Shown one piece after another: positions 26,941 to 35,695 of a stretch of DNA of 49,249 nt. The notes below the pieces were generated by a model. The model worked only from the letters and a program-made list of their open reading frames with translations, did no database searches and was not told the DNA's origin. The position numbers were made by a program, and so were the translations under genes. Position 1 is the stretch's first letter, and every line of letters begins with the position of its first letter. This DNA is from Deltaproteobacteria bacterium (lineage in GTDB: Bacteria; UBA10199; JADGCS01), in NCBI GenBank assembly GCA_015228875.1, contig JADGCS010000019.1:1-49249 (forward strand), given 5' to 3'.

Positions 26941-27290
26941 GCTGTTTTGAGACTCGATAACCTTAATAGGAAGGCCCTCGCGTTCGGTCAACAATTTTGA
27001 GAGGAGGTCAATAATGGCATCACGTATAGTGCCACGATGAATGACATGGCATGCCGCATTGGGGTATTGTGATCCCAAAACTCTCTTCAGGATTTGGACC
27101 TTAAGCCCGAGATATTTTCTGTTGTGTGGTTCTTTGCAACTGGGACAGTTGATTTTTTTTCGTAGGTTTTCGATGGGGTGTAGGACCAGTTTCCCAGATC
27201 AAGCTGTATAAGCTTGTGTTGATCGTTGCCATCAAACGAGTAAAAATCGATATTAAAGCGATTGTTTAAAAGTCTTGTAGATTCTTCCAT
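26935..27290 (-). pseudogene. Frameshifted small CxxC protein gene
   Basis: Reading from ATG 27290 gives MEESTRLLNNRFNIDFYSFD and continues to TPSKTYEKK, then reaches a stop after an unconvincing tail. At the run of eight A residues (27152-27159) a one-base shift opens a second frame: KINCPSCKEPHNRKYLG, then VIHRGTIRDAIIDLLSKLLT and a stop at 26935. The joined product would be about 118 residues with a CPSC zinc-ribbon-like pair and a helical C-terminus. The break may be a true mutation, a sequencing error in the homopolymer, or a slippage site. The ribosome site is weak. The 5' part is duplicated (first codons only) near 18205. No family was recognised. Confidence 0.55.
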
Positions 27291-27496
27291 CCAAACTTCT
27301 TTGTAAAATGACGAGATAATTTTGCATCCCCCTGTAATGTAATGCGAAATGCTATCAGCTGTCAGCTATCAGCGTTCAGCTTTTTTTGTCTGGCTGAGTG
27401 CTGACGGCAGAGTGCTGAAAGCAATTCATCAAAGTTGCATAACTTCGATTTTGTGAAGTCCCGTTTGGTTGCGGCGTGGGCCGCGTTAGTTATCTG
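27276..27496 (-). repeat. Dispersed ~220 bp repeat, copy 2 (inverted relative to copy 1)
   Basis: On the minus strand it starts near AACTAACGCGGCCCACGCCG and contains the CAGCCAGAC/GTCTGGCTG palindromic region with several GCTGATAGC-type units. It runs into the first codons of the frameshifted CxxC gene. It matches 17985-18219, with indels in the middle. Confidence 0.65.
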
Positions 27497-27719
27497 ATAT
27501 TATTAACTTTTTACCCCCACTAAATGAATGCATCCAGGAGCGAAATTGTACGCAACTTTTTTGTTGGGATGCGATAACAGCATGCAAACAAAAAAGGAGC
27601 CTTATTATGGCGATTCTCGGTAATTATTGTAATTTATGATACTGGGAATATTCATCTTAAATATGAAATATGAATGGCTGTTTTTCCATACTTGATACCA
27701 GAACCAAACTATTTTTTAT

Positions 27720-27974
27720 CTACTCGCGGTATACCTCTTTGCGGTGGGCGATCCTCAAAATCAGCAACTCGTCAATTAAAATCGCAAAGATCACACGGTA
27801 ATCTCCTACACGAAACTTTCTTAGTCCGGCAAAACTGCCCTTTAAAACAGGACAAGACAATGCCTTTTGAGGCAGGTCTTTTTCTATTTTATTGATGATT
27901 TTTTTTGCCGCTGGTTTTCCCAAGAGCTTGAGATCGTGTTGCACCGACTTTTTGTAACAAACTTTATAGTCCAA
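27720..27974 (-). CDS. relE: RelE/ParE-family toxin
   Basis: An 84-residue small basic protein with the RelE fold pattern: an N-terminal YKVCYKKSVQHDLKLL strand-helix, the central LRKFRVGDYRVIFAI sheet containing the conserved GxYRv motif, and a C-terminal IAHRKEVYR. RelE-type toxins cleave mRNA on the ribosome. The HRxxvY ending favours a RelE over a ParE activity, but this is not proven. It overlaps the antitoxin stop by 11 bases, so the two are translated together and driven from the shared control region at 28.2 kb. Confidence 0.87.
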   Translation of the reverse strand: MDYKVCYKKSVQHDLKLLGKPAAKKIINKIEKDLPQKALSCPVLKGSFAGLRKFRVGDYRVIFAILIDELLILRIAHRKEVYRE

Positions 27975-28197
27975 GGGATTTCCTGATATCCTTTCCGGTC
28001 ACAACGGGATCATTGTTGTCATGCAACCTGTCCAGGGCAATTTGCAAATCGGCATACTCTTCAAGATAAACCTCTATGGCCTTTTGAATGTGAAACGTAC
28101 GAGCACGTTCGGTCTGGGCCGACACCAGATCAAGTTTTTTGGTAAGTTGCAAAGGCAAGCGAACAGAAATAGTTGAGTTTGTATTGCGCTTATTCAT
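27964..28197 (-). CDS. Ribbon-helix-helix antitoxin of the RelE pair
   Basis: A 77-residue protein with STISVRLPLQLTKKLDLVSA, the beta strand and first helix of a CopG/RHH DNA-binding domain, then RTFHIQKAIEVYLEEYADLQ. A C-terminal tail, probably the toxin-binding part, ends DIRKSLGL. The start is ATG 28197; a longer frame to 28335 has no RHH-like content and runs through the promoter region. No ribosome site lies before the ATG. Two tandem TGTAATACA boxes touch the start codon and are probable operator sites for autoregulation. Confidence 0.85.
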   Translation of the reverse strand: MNKRNTNSTISVRLPLQLTKKLDLVSAQTERARTFHIQKAIEVYLEEYADLQIALDRLHDNNDPVVTGKDIRKSLGL

Positions 28198-28198
28198 A

Positions 28199-28217
28199 TG
28201 TAATACAGTGTAATACA
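28199..28217. promoter_or_regulatory. Tandem TGTAATACA operator-like boxes
   Basis: Two copies of TGTAATACA spaced ten bases start to start (one helical turn) directly upstream of the RHH antitoxin start. RHH dimers commonly bind such tandem short boxes, so this is a likely autoregulatory site. Confidence 0.5.
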
Positions 28218-28260
28218 AAATGAGTTTAATCGCAATGGAATTTTGAGCAAAAAAACAATT

Positions 28261-28317
28261 TTGACTTGATGTATTGTTATGCATATGATAATATATAACT
28301 GCCATATATGGAGTTAT
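28261..28317 (+). promoter_or_regulatory. Predicted vapBC promoter and palindromic operator
   Basis: TTGACT (28261-28266), 17 bases, TATGAT (28284-28289). Just downstream, 28295-28317 is an imperfect palindrome with outer arms ATAACT/AGTTAT and core CCATATATGG. It covers the predicted start of transcription and the ribosome site of vapB. VapB-type repressors usually act on such sites. Confidence 0.6.
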
Positions 28318-28319
28318 GT

Positions 28320-28559
28320 ATGAATCGTACCACAATCATGTTACCGGGACCTCTCAGAACAAAGGCAGACAAGACAGCCCGGCAAATGGATGTTTCTCTG
28401 GGAGAACTTATTCGTTTGGCACTGATCCGCATCATCGATGCCACCCCAAAAAACCTCCGGACGGACCCCCTGTTTGCTGACAACGCTGTTTTCAAAGGCT
28501 GTTCCCCCTCGGACTCTGCCTCTAATCACGATTATTATTTGTACGGAGAAGACCCATGA
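28320..28559 (+). CDS. vapB: VapB-type antitoxin
   Basis: A 79-residue protein beginning MNRTTIMLPGPLRTKADKTA, then QMDVSLGELIRLALIRII. This is an RHH-type DNA-binding N-terminus, followed by a flexible toxin-binding tail with SDSASNHDYY. The start at 28320 has GGAG six bases upstream; the frame's earlier ATG at 28308 lies before this site. The stop overlaps the toxin start as ATGA. The layout and partner PIN toxin make the role clear even though sequence conservation of VapB is low. Confidence 0.85.
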   Translation: MNRTTIMLPGPLRTKADKTARQMDVSLGELIRLALIRIIDATPKNLRTDPLFADNAVFKGCSPSDSASNHDYYLYGEDP

Positions 28560-28954
28560 TTTTTGCTGATACGGGTGCTTTTGTAGCGCGATTTTTGGGA
28601 CAAGACGCTCACCATCAAGAGGTTCTCAAGGCATGGCAAAGACTTGAACGCTCAGGCAAGCAGGTCTTTACCTCTAATTTTGTCATCGACGAGGTGTTGA
28701 CCCTGACGGGAAGACGCGCAGGGTATCAATTTGCAGCAGAACGCGGTCGCAACTTATATTTATCACAAATTCTGACGATTTTAAGACCAGAAGACGACGA
28801 CGAGCAGGCCGCCCTCAGTTTGTTTTTAAAATACGCTGATCAACGGGTCAGTTTTACAGACTGCGTCTCGTTTGCCCTTATGAAAAAAAACAAGATCCGT
28901 TGTGCATTCTCTTTTGACAGACATTTTCAAATGGCTGGGTTTAAAATTTGGTAA
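28556..28954 (+). CDS. vapC: VapC-type PIN-domain ribonuclease toxin
   Basis: 132 residues with the four acidic PIN residues: D5 in MIFADTGAF, E46 in VIDEVLTL, D102 in SFTDCVSFALM and D121 in SFDRHF. These coordinate magnesium for cleavage of RNA, often initiator tRNA or rRNA loops in relatives. All catalytic positions are intact, so it is probably active. It is second gene of a two-gene operon with overlap to vapB. The operon is back to back with the RelE module. Confidence 0.92.
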   Translation: MIFADTGAFVARFLGQDAHHQEVLKAWQRLERSGKQVFTSNFVIDEVLTLTGRRAGYQFAAERGRNLYLSQILTILRPEDDDEQAALSLFLKYADQRVSFTDCVSFALMKKNKIRCAFSFDRHFQMAGFKIW

Positions 28955-29043
28955 TCCTGATCTCATGCTGATCATTATCATCATGTATCATCATGTATAA
29001 GAGAGTTTGGCAAGAGCAGGGTAATTCTGGCGGAAGAATTGAT

Positions 29044-29844
29044 TTAAGGGCTTAAAAGCTCAAACACATCCCTGTTAAATTCGCCCTCCATCATGGCAAT
29101 AAAACTTGCGCCGCCCAGTTCGGGGACTGTGGTCGAGATGGTCCCGGACGAGACCAGTGTGACTGCTTTGTCGTCGATGACAGCGCCTTGTGCGGTGAGG
29201 TCGCCTGCCGAAACAGCGCCGGTTGTGAGGTCGATGACAAGACGTTTAAGTTCCATCAGCCCCTCATCGGTGACACTGGCTGTATGGCCGTCCTGTCCGT
29301 CCGAGATGGCAAAGATGCGCATGCGGATGCTGACGTCTTTAATGTGGATACTCCCATCGGTGTTGATAGCCCCCTCAAAAGTTGTGTCGTCCTCCGAGCC
29401 GCATTTTACATCATCTACAAGGCGGCCGCACGCATCAAGGACAAGATCAACATCAAAACCACCTGTGGCGTTTGAATAGCCGTCGCAGCCCTCTGTTATC
29501 GAACCCGGCACACAGACACGATAAACCATTTTGGAGACATCCCTGGCCTTAACGCGAAGGCCGCCATCATCATCTAAGTGAAGGTTCATGCTGTAGGTGT
29601 CTTGATAGGAGACATCAAGGTCGTATGTGTTGTCTGCCGCATCAATTTTGATGCCCAATGTGTACATCAGTTTAAGGTTGGTGGTGCTGCTGTTTTCAGA
29701 TTGTGTTTCTGACCCTGCAGAGGGCTCTGGTTCTGGTTCTGCAGTTGTGTTCGCACCACCGCAGGACAGGAGAGTCAATCCGGCAAAGAATAATGAACAC
29801 AAGAGCGCAAGATAACGGCAAAGGTTTTTTTTATTGGCTGCCAT
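29044..29844 (-). CDS. Putative lipoprotein, hypothetical
   Basis: The start at 29844 gives MAANKKNLCRYLALLCSLFF and a lipobox LLSC followed by GG, typical of an outer-membrane lipoprotein. An acidic low-complexity linker (AEPEPEPS) follows. The mature ~230 residues contain several cysteines (VCVPG, EGCDGYS, DACGRLVDDVKCG) likely to form disulfides in the periplasm or outside, and many beta strands. No family was recognised. It is divergent from the Do-type protease gene with ~140 bases between starts. Confidence 0.7.
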   Translation of the reverse strand: MAANKKNLCRYLALLCSLFFAGLTLLSCGGANTTAEPEPEPSAGSETQSENSSTTNLKLMYTLGIKIDAADNTYDLDVSYQDTYSMNLHLDDDGGLRVKARDVSKMVYRVCVPGSITEGCDGYSNATGGFDVDLVLDACGRLVDDVKCGSEDDTTFEGAINTDGSIHIKDVSIRMRIFAISDGQDGHTASVTDEGLMELKRLVIDLTTGAVSAGDLTAQGAVIDDKAVTLVSSGTISTTVPELGGASFIAMMEGEFNRDVFELLSP

Positions 29845-29874
29845 GGTGGTGTTATCGGTTATCCACATTGGATG

Positions 29875-29902
29875 TTGCTTTAAGAATACCCATGTTTATA
29901 AT
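29875..29902 (+). promoter_or_regulatory. Predicted promoter of the Do/HtrA protease gene
   Basis: TTGCTT (29875-29880), 16 bases, TATAAT (29897-29902). Seven bases on is a small inverted repeat GTGAA-ATAA-TTCAC (29909-29922) that overlaps the predicted transcription start and could bind a regulator. Confidence 0.4.
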
Positions 29903-29984
29903 AATCATGTGAAATAATTCACCTTTAATCTGCCAAAATATGACTTGCCGTGTTGAAAAATAAAAAATATGAAGCCTTCATCTC

Positions 29985-31394
29985 ATGAAACACAACACGC
30001 CTCATTTTGTTTACCCGCTGCTCGTATGGATCCTTGCCCTGTTGATGCCATGCAAAATTTTTGCCTTATCGTTTACATTTGGCAAGCCGGAGGGGTTTTC
30101 AAAACTTGCCGAAAAAACAAGCCCTGCGGTTGTTAATATTTACACCACTCAAGATGTGACTGCCTCGCCGTTTCCTGCGGGGAGGGTGAATCCTTTTTTT
30201 GATCAGTCCCTCCAGGATCATTTTAAAAATAAAGTTGCAGAAAACACCCCGCAAAAAAAAGATAACTCGCTTGGATCGGGCGTGATCATTTCAAAGGATG
30301 GCAGGATCATGACCAATCATCATGTGATCGCGGGGGCCGATGATATCTACATTAATTTAAGTGACGGCAAAAAATCCAAGGCAAAGGTCCTTGGTTTTGA
30401 CGAAAAACTCGACATTGCCATTCTGCAACTCACGCGCCCAGACAGTTATCCGTCCGCAGATCTGGGAGATTCAGATAAATCAAGGATTGGCGATTGGGTC
30501 ATGGCCATTGGGAACCCCTTTGGTTTCGGACAGACAGTGACGGTCGGCATCATCTCTGCAAAAGGCAGGGTCTTGGGCGGTCCTTATGACAATTACATTC
30601 AGACAGACGCTTCCATCAATCCGGGCAATTCAGGCGGCCCCTTGTTTAATATGGATGGTGAGGTGATTGGCATCAACACAGCGCTTGTTAATTCCGGGCA
30701 GGGGATTGGTTTTGCGCTGCCCATCAACACGGCGCGCGGGGTTCTGGATCAACTGGTTCAAACAGGCGGTGTCAAGCGCGGCTGGCTGGGTGTCTCGGTC
30801 AGGGATCTTGGTGAAGAAGAAATCACCAAAATCGGTGACAAGGATTTTAACGGTGTCTTTGTTCTTGATGTTGTGCCCAACGGGCCGGCAGAGCGGGCGG
30901 GGATTAAGCAGGGTGATATCATCACAAAACTTAACGGCGGGACCATTGTCAACAAACAGACCCTGCCCAATCTGGTGGCCCATTTTTTGCCGGGAACAGA
31001 GGTGCTGCTCACGGTTCTCAGGGCAGACAGTCCTGTTGACATCAAGGTTGCCCTTGGAGATCTCGATAATCCCAACAAGGCCTATATTTATCCCATTGGC
31101 GACGAAGACAACCAGACAGACAGGGCAATGATCGGGATTGATGTGCGTGATCTCGAAACGGGAGACCACAAAGAGATGACAGCGGGGGTTTTTATTACAA
31201 AGGTGCACGATGGTTCTGTGGCGAGTCAGATTGGTTTAAAACGCGGTGATATCATCGTGACACTGGCCGACGAAAAAACAGACGTCGTCAAGGATTTTAA
31301 AAAGAGACTCAAAAAAATCCAGCAGGGCGGCGTGATCAAACTCCAAGTGGTGCGTGAAAACAAGACCCTGTATTTTGTGTTTAAGAAGCAGTAA
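29985..31394 (+). CDS. degP: Do/HtrA-family periplasmic serine protease (DegP-like)
   Basis: Degrades or refolds misfolded envelope proteins. A signal peptide (residues 1-28) leads to a trypsin-like domain with the full triad: H113 in TNHHVIAGA, D143 in KLDIAIL and S216 in NPGNSGGPL. Two PDZ domains follow, the first opening GWLGVSVRDLG and the second ending with RGDIIVTLADEKTD, so the length (469) fits the two-PDZ DegP/DegQ group. The gene converges with the M16 peptidase gene, only two bases apart at the stops. Together with the M48 and M16 proteases it makes this window rich in envelope proteolysis. Confidence 0.95.
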   Translation: MKHNTPHFVYPLLVWILALLMPCKIFALSFTFGKPEGFSKLAEKTSPAVVNIYTTQDVTASPFPAGRVNPFFDQSLQDHFKNKVAENTPQKKDNSLGSGVIISKDGRIMTNHHVIAGADDIYINLSDGKKSKAKVLGFDEKLDIAILQLTRPDSYPSADLGDSDKSRIGDWVMAIGNPFGFGQTVTVGIISAKGRVLGGPYDNYIQTDASINPGNSGGPLFNMDGEVIGINTALVNSGQGIGFALPINTARGVLDQLVQTGGVKRGWLGVSVRDLGEEEITKIGDKDFNGVFVLDVVPNGPAERAGIKQGDIITKLNGGTIVNKQTLPNLVAHFLPGTEVLLTVLRADSPVDIKVALGDLDNPNKAYIYPIGDEDNQTDRAMIGIDVRDLETGDHKEMTAGVFITKVHDGSVASQIGLKRGDIIVTLADEKTDVVKDFKKRLKKIQQGGVIKLQVVRENKTLYFVFKKQ

Positions 31395-31396
31395 CT

Positions 31397-33964
31397 CTAG
31401 CGCGGCCCTCCAAATTTTTCCGGTCCCACAACCCCCAGAATACAGCGATTAAGTGTGATGTATTTTTGTGCGGTTTTTAAAATGTCCTCGCGGGTGACGC
31501 TGCTGATGTCTTTTTGAAAATCAAAAAATTCCTCAAGGCCCTTGCCGTAGAGTTCGTTTAACGCAAGCTGCATGGCGATGGCGCCGTTCTTTTGGTGGTC
31601 GATCTCGTGATTGCCGATGATGTAGTTTTTGGCGCGTTGGAGTTCTTCTGCGGAGATGGGGGTTGTGCTGATTTTTTTGAGTTCCTTGATCATGGCATCG
31701 ATGGCTGTTTTGACCTTTGCAGGCTCTGTGGCAATGTAGGCGCCAAAGAAACCTGTTTCCATTCCCTGAATCATGGTTGAAGAGACCGAATAGGCGAGTG
31801 ATAATTTGTCTCTGAGTTCCAAAAAAAGCCTGCCGCCCTGACCCGAAAGGATGTTGTTGATCACCTCCAGGGCAAATCTGTCTTTGTCGTAAAACGAGGC
31901 GCCCAGAAAACCAATGGCAATATGGGCCTGCTGTTTATCCTGTTTTTTTGACAACGTAATGATTTTTGATGGAGACTGCGGGGCTTTAAGTTTCTTGTTG
32001 CTAAAACCCTTTTGGGGAAGGGTGGAGAAATTTTTGTTAAGCGTGTCGAGAATCCTGTCTGTATTAAAGTCACCGACGACGGCCATGACCAGATTTTTGG
32101 GGACGATGGTGTTTTTGTAATATTTTTCGAGTTGGTTCGCGTTGAGTTTTGTCACCGGTTCTTTTTCTCCCAGAAGATGATATTTGTAAGGGTGACTATT
32201 AAAAAGCCGCTGCATGACCATGTGAAAACAAACCTGTCCGCTGTTGTCGGATCTGTTTTTAATGGCTTCGAGCTGTTGCGCTTTTTCCTTTTGTATTTCC
32301 TGGGGGTCAAAGGAAGGATTTAAAATAACATCGGTGAGTATTTCGAGCGCGTCCTGGCAGCGTTCGCTGAGAAAATTATATGATATCCCGATAGAGTTGC
32401 GTCCCGTGTAACTTGCAAGCTGGGCGGCCAGCCATTCGTTTTTTTCGGAAAGAGCCACTTGTGAGAGATTTTTTGTGCTTTTTGTGATGATGTTTGAAAT
32501 GAGCTGGTTGATGCCGTTATTTGAGGCTGTTTCGTTTCGCAGTCCGCCGAGCGATGAGGTCTTGACGGAGACGAGAGGCAGACGGTGATTCTCCTTAAGG
32601 ACAACATGAATGCCGTTGTCCAGCCGATGCACGGAAGTTCCCCTGTAAAATCTGTCCTTTTTTATCGAAGGCCGTTTTTTGTGGGCGCTTTGTTTGTAGA
32701 GGGATTTGTCGATGGTGATTTTTATTTTTTTGGGGTGCAGGATCACAAGCGTGGATCTGTTGAAGTCCAGGTATTTATTTGCGGCCTTTTGAACATCGAG
32801 AGCGGTGAGTCTGCTGATCTGCTCGATGTATTTTTCGTCGTACTTGTAGTCACCCACGGTGGTCTCGTAGATCATCCATTTTTTTGCAGTGCCTTCGCAG
32901 GTCTGTTTTTCAAAGATAAGTTGCGAACGGGCGAGCAGTTTTGTGCGTTCTATTTTTTCGTTTTCGACAGGATGGGTCTTCATGTATTCGATTTGATCTT
33001 TGATGGAGAAAAGCGCCTTGTTGATGAGTTTTGGATCCACAAGACCGCTGATGATAAAGAGTCCCGGAAACTTTGGGGTGTAGCACGAAGAGCCGATGGA
33101 ATGGACGAGCTGCTCTTTTTCTTTGGTGTTGAGACGCAGCAGGGAAGCGCTGGATTCGCCCAGAAGATGACTGAGGACATCGAGGGCGGGGACGTCCCTG
33201 TGAGTGAGATCTGGCGCCTGAAAGGCCAGATCGAAGTATGTCGCGTTGATGTCCATGGTCTTGGAGATGACCTGATGCTTTTTTTGCAGAGGTTCTGCAG
33301 CAAAAGCAGAACTTTTTGACAAGGGGCCAACTTGAAAACGAAAGAGTTGTTCGAGTTCCTGGCTGAGCTGAGATTCTGAAATGTTTCCGCAGACACCCAA
33401 GACCATGTTTCTGGGAGTGTAATACCTGTTGTAAAAGCTGACGATCTTGTCTCGTGTAAAACCACTGACGAGTTTTGCCGTTCCGATCACAGGGCGCCTG
33501 TAATTGTGTTTTTTGTAACAGGCCTCAAACAGTGTTTCGCCAAGGACCCTTGCAGGGCTGTCTTCGCCCCTGCGGATTTCTTCGATGACAACCTCTTTTT
33601 CACGTTTAAGCTCTGTGGCGTCAAAGGTGGCATCAAAGACCATTTCTTTTAAAAGTTTGAGTCCCAGATGAAAATGTTGGCTGGGGAGGTTGATGTAGTA
33701 CACCGTCTGATCCAGTGATGTGAAGGCATTGAGTTCGCCACCGTGGGATTCGATCAGTGTGGCGATTTCACCGGCCTGATAGGATTTTGTTCCCTTAAAA
33801 ACCATGTGTTCGATCAAATGACTGATGCCCGATTCATCGTTTGTTTCGTACACCGATCCCACATGAATACCCATATTCAGTGAGACAATATTGGCATTGT
33901 TGTTTTTTTCGTAGATGACGGCCAGTCCGTTGGTCAGTTTGATTTTTTTTGCAAATTGATTCAT
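31397..33964 (-). CDS. M16-family zinc peptidase, fused two-domain form
   Basis: An 855-residue insulinase/mitochondrial-processing-peptidase-like protein. The active N-terminal half has the inverted motif HLIEH (H49, E52, H53) and a downstream EVVIEEI segment holding the third ligand. The second half, from about residue 430 (HRLDNGIHVVLKENHRLPLV), repeats the fold but has GINQL where HxxEH would be, so it is the inactive partner domain. Many bacteria encode the two halves as separate neighbouring genes; here they are one chain. No signal peptide is evident, so it may be cytoplasmic. Confidence 0.93.
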   Translation of the reverse strand: MNQFAKKIKLTNGLAVIYEKNNNANIVSLNMGIHVGSVYETNDESGISHLIEHMVFKGTKSYQAGEIATLIESHGGELNAFTSLDQTVYYINLPSQHFHLGLKLLKEMVFDATFDATELKREKEVVIEEIRRGEDSPARVLGETLFEACYKKHNYRRPVIGTAKLVSGFTRDKIVSFYNRYYTPRNMVLGVCGNISESQLSQELEQLFRFQVGPLSKSSAFAAEPLQKKHQVISKTMDINATYFDLAFQAPDLTHRDVPALDVLSHLLGESSASLLRLNTKEKEQLVHSIGSSCYTPKFPGLFIISGLVDPKLINKALFSIKDQIEYMKTHPVENEKIERTKLLARSQLIFEKQTCEGTAKKWMIYETTVGDYKYDEKYIEQISRLTALDVQKAANKYLDFNRSTLVILHPKKIKITIDKSLYKQSAHKKRPSIKKDRFYRGTSVHRLDNGIHVVLKENHRLPLVSVKTSSLGGLRNETASNNGINQLISNIITKSTKNLSQVALSEKNEWLAAQLASYTGRNSIGISYNFLSERCQDALEILTDVILNPSFDPQEIQKEKAQQLEAIKNRSDNSGQVCFHMVMQRLFNSHPYKYHLLGEKEPVTKLNANQLEKYYKNTIVPKNLVMAVVGDFNTDRILDTLNKNFSTLPQKGFSNKKLKAPQSPSKIITLSKKQDKQQAHIAIGFLGASFYDKDRFALEVINNILSGQGGRLFLELRDKLSLAYSVSSTMIQGMETGFFGAYIATEPAKVKTAIDAMIKELKKISTTPISAEELQRAKNYIIGNHEIDHQKNGAIAMQLALNELYGKGLEEFFDFQKDISSVTREDILKTAQKYITLNRCILGVVGPEKFGGPR

Positions 33965-34134
33965 GTTATTTCCCCTGAGTGAATGTTGTTTCTCATATGT
34001 CGTTTTTTAGCGCAAGGCAAAGGGTTATTGCGAATTGCACGCCCTTTTAAAAAAACCACTTGGGGTTGCTCAAATCATCAAATCGGTATATAGGGCAAAA
34101 GAGACCCAGCGGGGATTTATGGAGAGACTTTTTT

Positions 34135-35598
34135 ATGAACCCAAATAACATCTTGCTTGTCGAAGACGACGTGTCCTTGCGTTTTGCGATAGAATCCTTT
34201 CTTGTGCAGCAGAGTGATCTCAACATCAAGTCTGTTGGAGACGTAGAGGCCGCAAAGCGGGAGTTGGAAAAGACAGATTTTGATATCGTCCTGTCAGACG
34301 TCAAAATGCCCGGCGGGAGCGGCTACGATCTGCTCGAGCACATCAAGCTGGGCACAAAAAAACCCCTGGTTGTTCTTATGACGGCTTACGGTACCATAGA
34401 GCAGGCGGTCACAGCGATGAAGAGTGGGGCTTACGATTTTATTGTCAAACCATTTCAGCTCACAACACTCGAAAGAGTCCTTCGCGGTGCCCTGCAGGAC
34501 AAAGATTCTTTCAGAGAGCAGCAGGTTGAAAAAAAGTTTACCAAAGAAGAAGAGGCCTACGACAAACTCAAGCGCTCCAATAATGCCTTTATTACCAGAA
34601 GTCCCAAGATGGAAGACCTTCTTCAAAACATCAAAAAAATAGCAGCGAGCAAGGCCACCGTATTGATTCAGGGCGAGAGCGGTACCGGAAAAGAAGTGCT
34701 CGCCAATCTGATTCATGAGCACAGTCCGCGTCGGGGAAAATCATTTATTGCCATCAACTGTGCGGCCCTGCCGGATAACCTTCTTGAGAGCGAGTTGTTT
34801 GGTCACGAAAAAGGATCTTTCACGGGGGCCATTCAACGGCAGATTGGAAAATTCGAGCTGTCAGACGGCGGAACGATTCTTCTCGACGAAATCAGCGAAA
34901 TGAGCCTCAACATGCAGACAAAGCTTCTCAGGGTTCTTCAAGAATGCGAAGTCTACCGTGTTGGCGGCAACAAGCCTATTCCTCTCAATCTGCGGGTAGT
35001 GGCTTCAACAAACAGGGATCTCTACCGTTACATGAAAGAGGGAAATTTCAGGGAGGATCTCTATTACAGGATCAACGTCATCCCTATTCATGTCCCGGCT
35101 TTGCGGGAGAGGGGAGACGACATGATTACCCTCTCCGATTATTTTCTGGATGAGTTTTCAAGGATTCACGGGCGCAAACGCATCAAACTTGACGAACTGG
35201 CCCGCTATAAAATCCTTAACTACCCCTGGCATGGTAATGTCAGGGAACTCAGAAACTCCATGGAGAGGGCTGTGTTGGTGGGCAATTTCGACCAAATCGT
35301 CAACGAAGACCTTGTGGGCAAAAGCACGGTCGCGGAGGTTGCCGCAGTTCCCGATCGTCCGGGCGAGACAGGCGCTCCAAAAACAGAATCCGCCGGAGAG
35401 GCTCTGGATTTAACACTCGACGAGGTCGAAAAGAGGGTTATTTTTGAAACCTTAAGAAGGTGCAAGGGAAACCGTACAAAAACGGCCGCCAAACTGGGGA
35501 TCAGCCTGAGAACACTGCGCAACAAACTTAAGGCGTTTCGTCTTGAAGAAGAAGGCATCATGAACCCGGCAGAAGACTCGGCGCCGGAATCAACCTGA
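34135..35598 (+). CDS. Sigma-54-dependent response regulator, NtrC family
   Basis: 487 residues in three parts. A receiver domain carries acidic residues E10, D11 and D12, phosphorylation site D55 and K105. An AAA+ domain has Walker A GESGTGKE (180-187), the sigma-54 contact loop GSFTGA (227-232, a variant of GAFTGA) and Walker B LLDEI. A Fis-type helix-turn-helix lies at the end (NRTKTAAKLGISLRTLRNKL). It would activate sigma-54 promoters when phosphorylated. The start is ATG 34135 with GGAGAG upstream; a frame back to 34060 lacks support. No sensor kinase gene is adjacent in the window, so the signal is unknown. Confidence 0.94.
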   Translation: MNPNNILLVEDDVSLRFAIESFLVQQSDLNIKSVGDVEAAKRELEKTDFDIVLSDVKMPGGSGYDLLEHIKLGTKKPLVVLMTAYGTIEQAVTAMKSGAYDFIVKPFQLTTLERVLRGALQDKDSFREQQVEKKFTKEEEAYDKLKRSNNAFITRSPKMEDLLQNIKKIAASKATVLIQGESGTGKEVLANLIHEHSPRRGKSFIAINCAALPDNLLESELFGHEKGSFTGAIQRQIGKFELSDGGTILLDEISEMSLNMQTKLLRVLQECEVYRVGGNKPIPLNLRVVASTNRDLYRYMKEGNFREDLYYRINVIPIHVPALRERGDDMITLSDYFLDEFSRIHGRKRIKLDELARYKILNYPWHGNVRELRNSMERAVLVGNFDQIVNEDLVGKSTVAEVAAVPDRPGETGAPKTESAGEALDLTLDEVEKRVIFETLRRCKGNRTKTAAKLGISLRTLRNKLKAFRLEEEGIMNPAEDSAPEST

Positions 35599-35695
35599 AC
35601 TCACAGTTGCATTACAGGGCTGTTGCTTATGCGTACTTAGTGTTTGAGGAACGAGGATCAGGATCAATAGACACAACCACAAGACACAACCACAA

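Noticed and set aside
27607-27639. Ten-codon ORF MAILGNYCNL with a good AAGGAG site
   Set aside because: Too short to support as a gene; may be the cut-off start of a lost gene. The rest of 27.5-27.7 kb shows nothing further.
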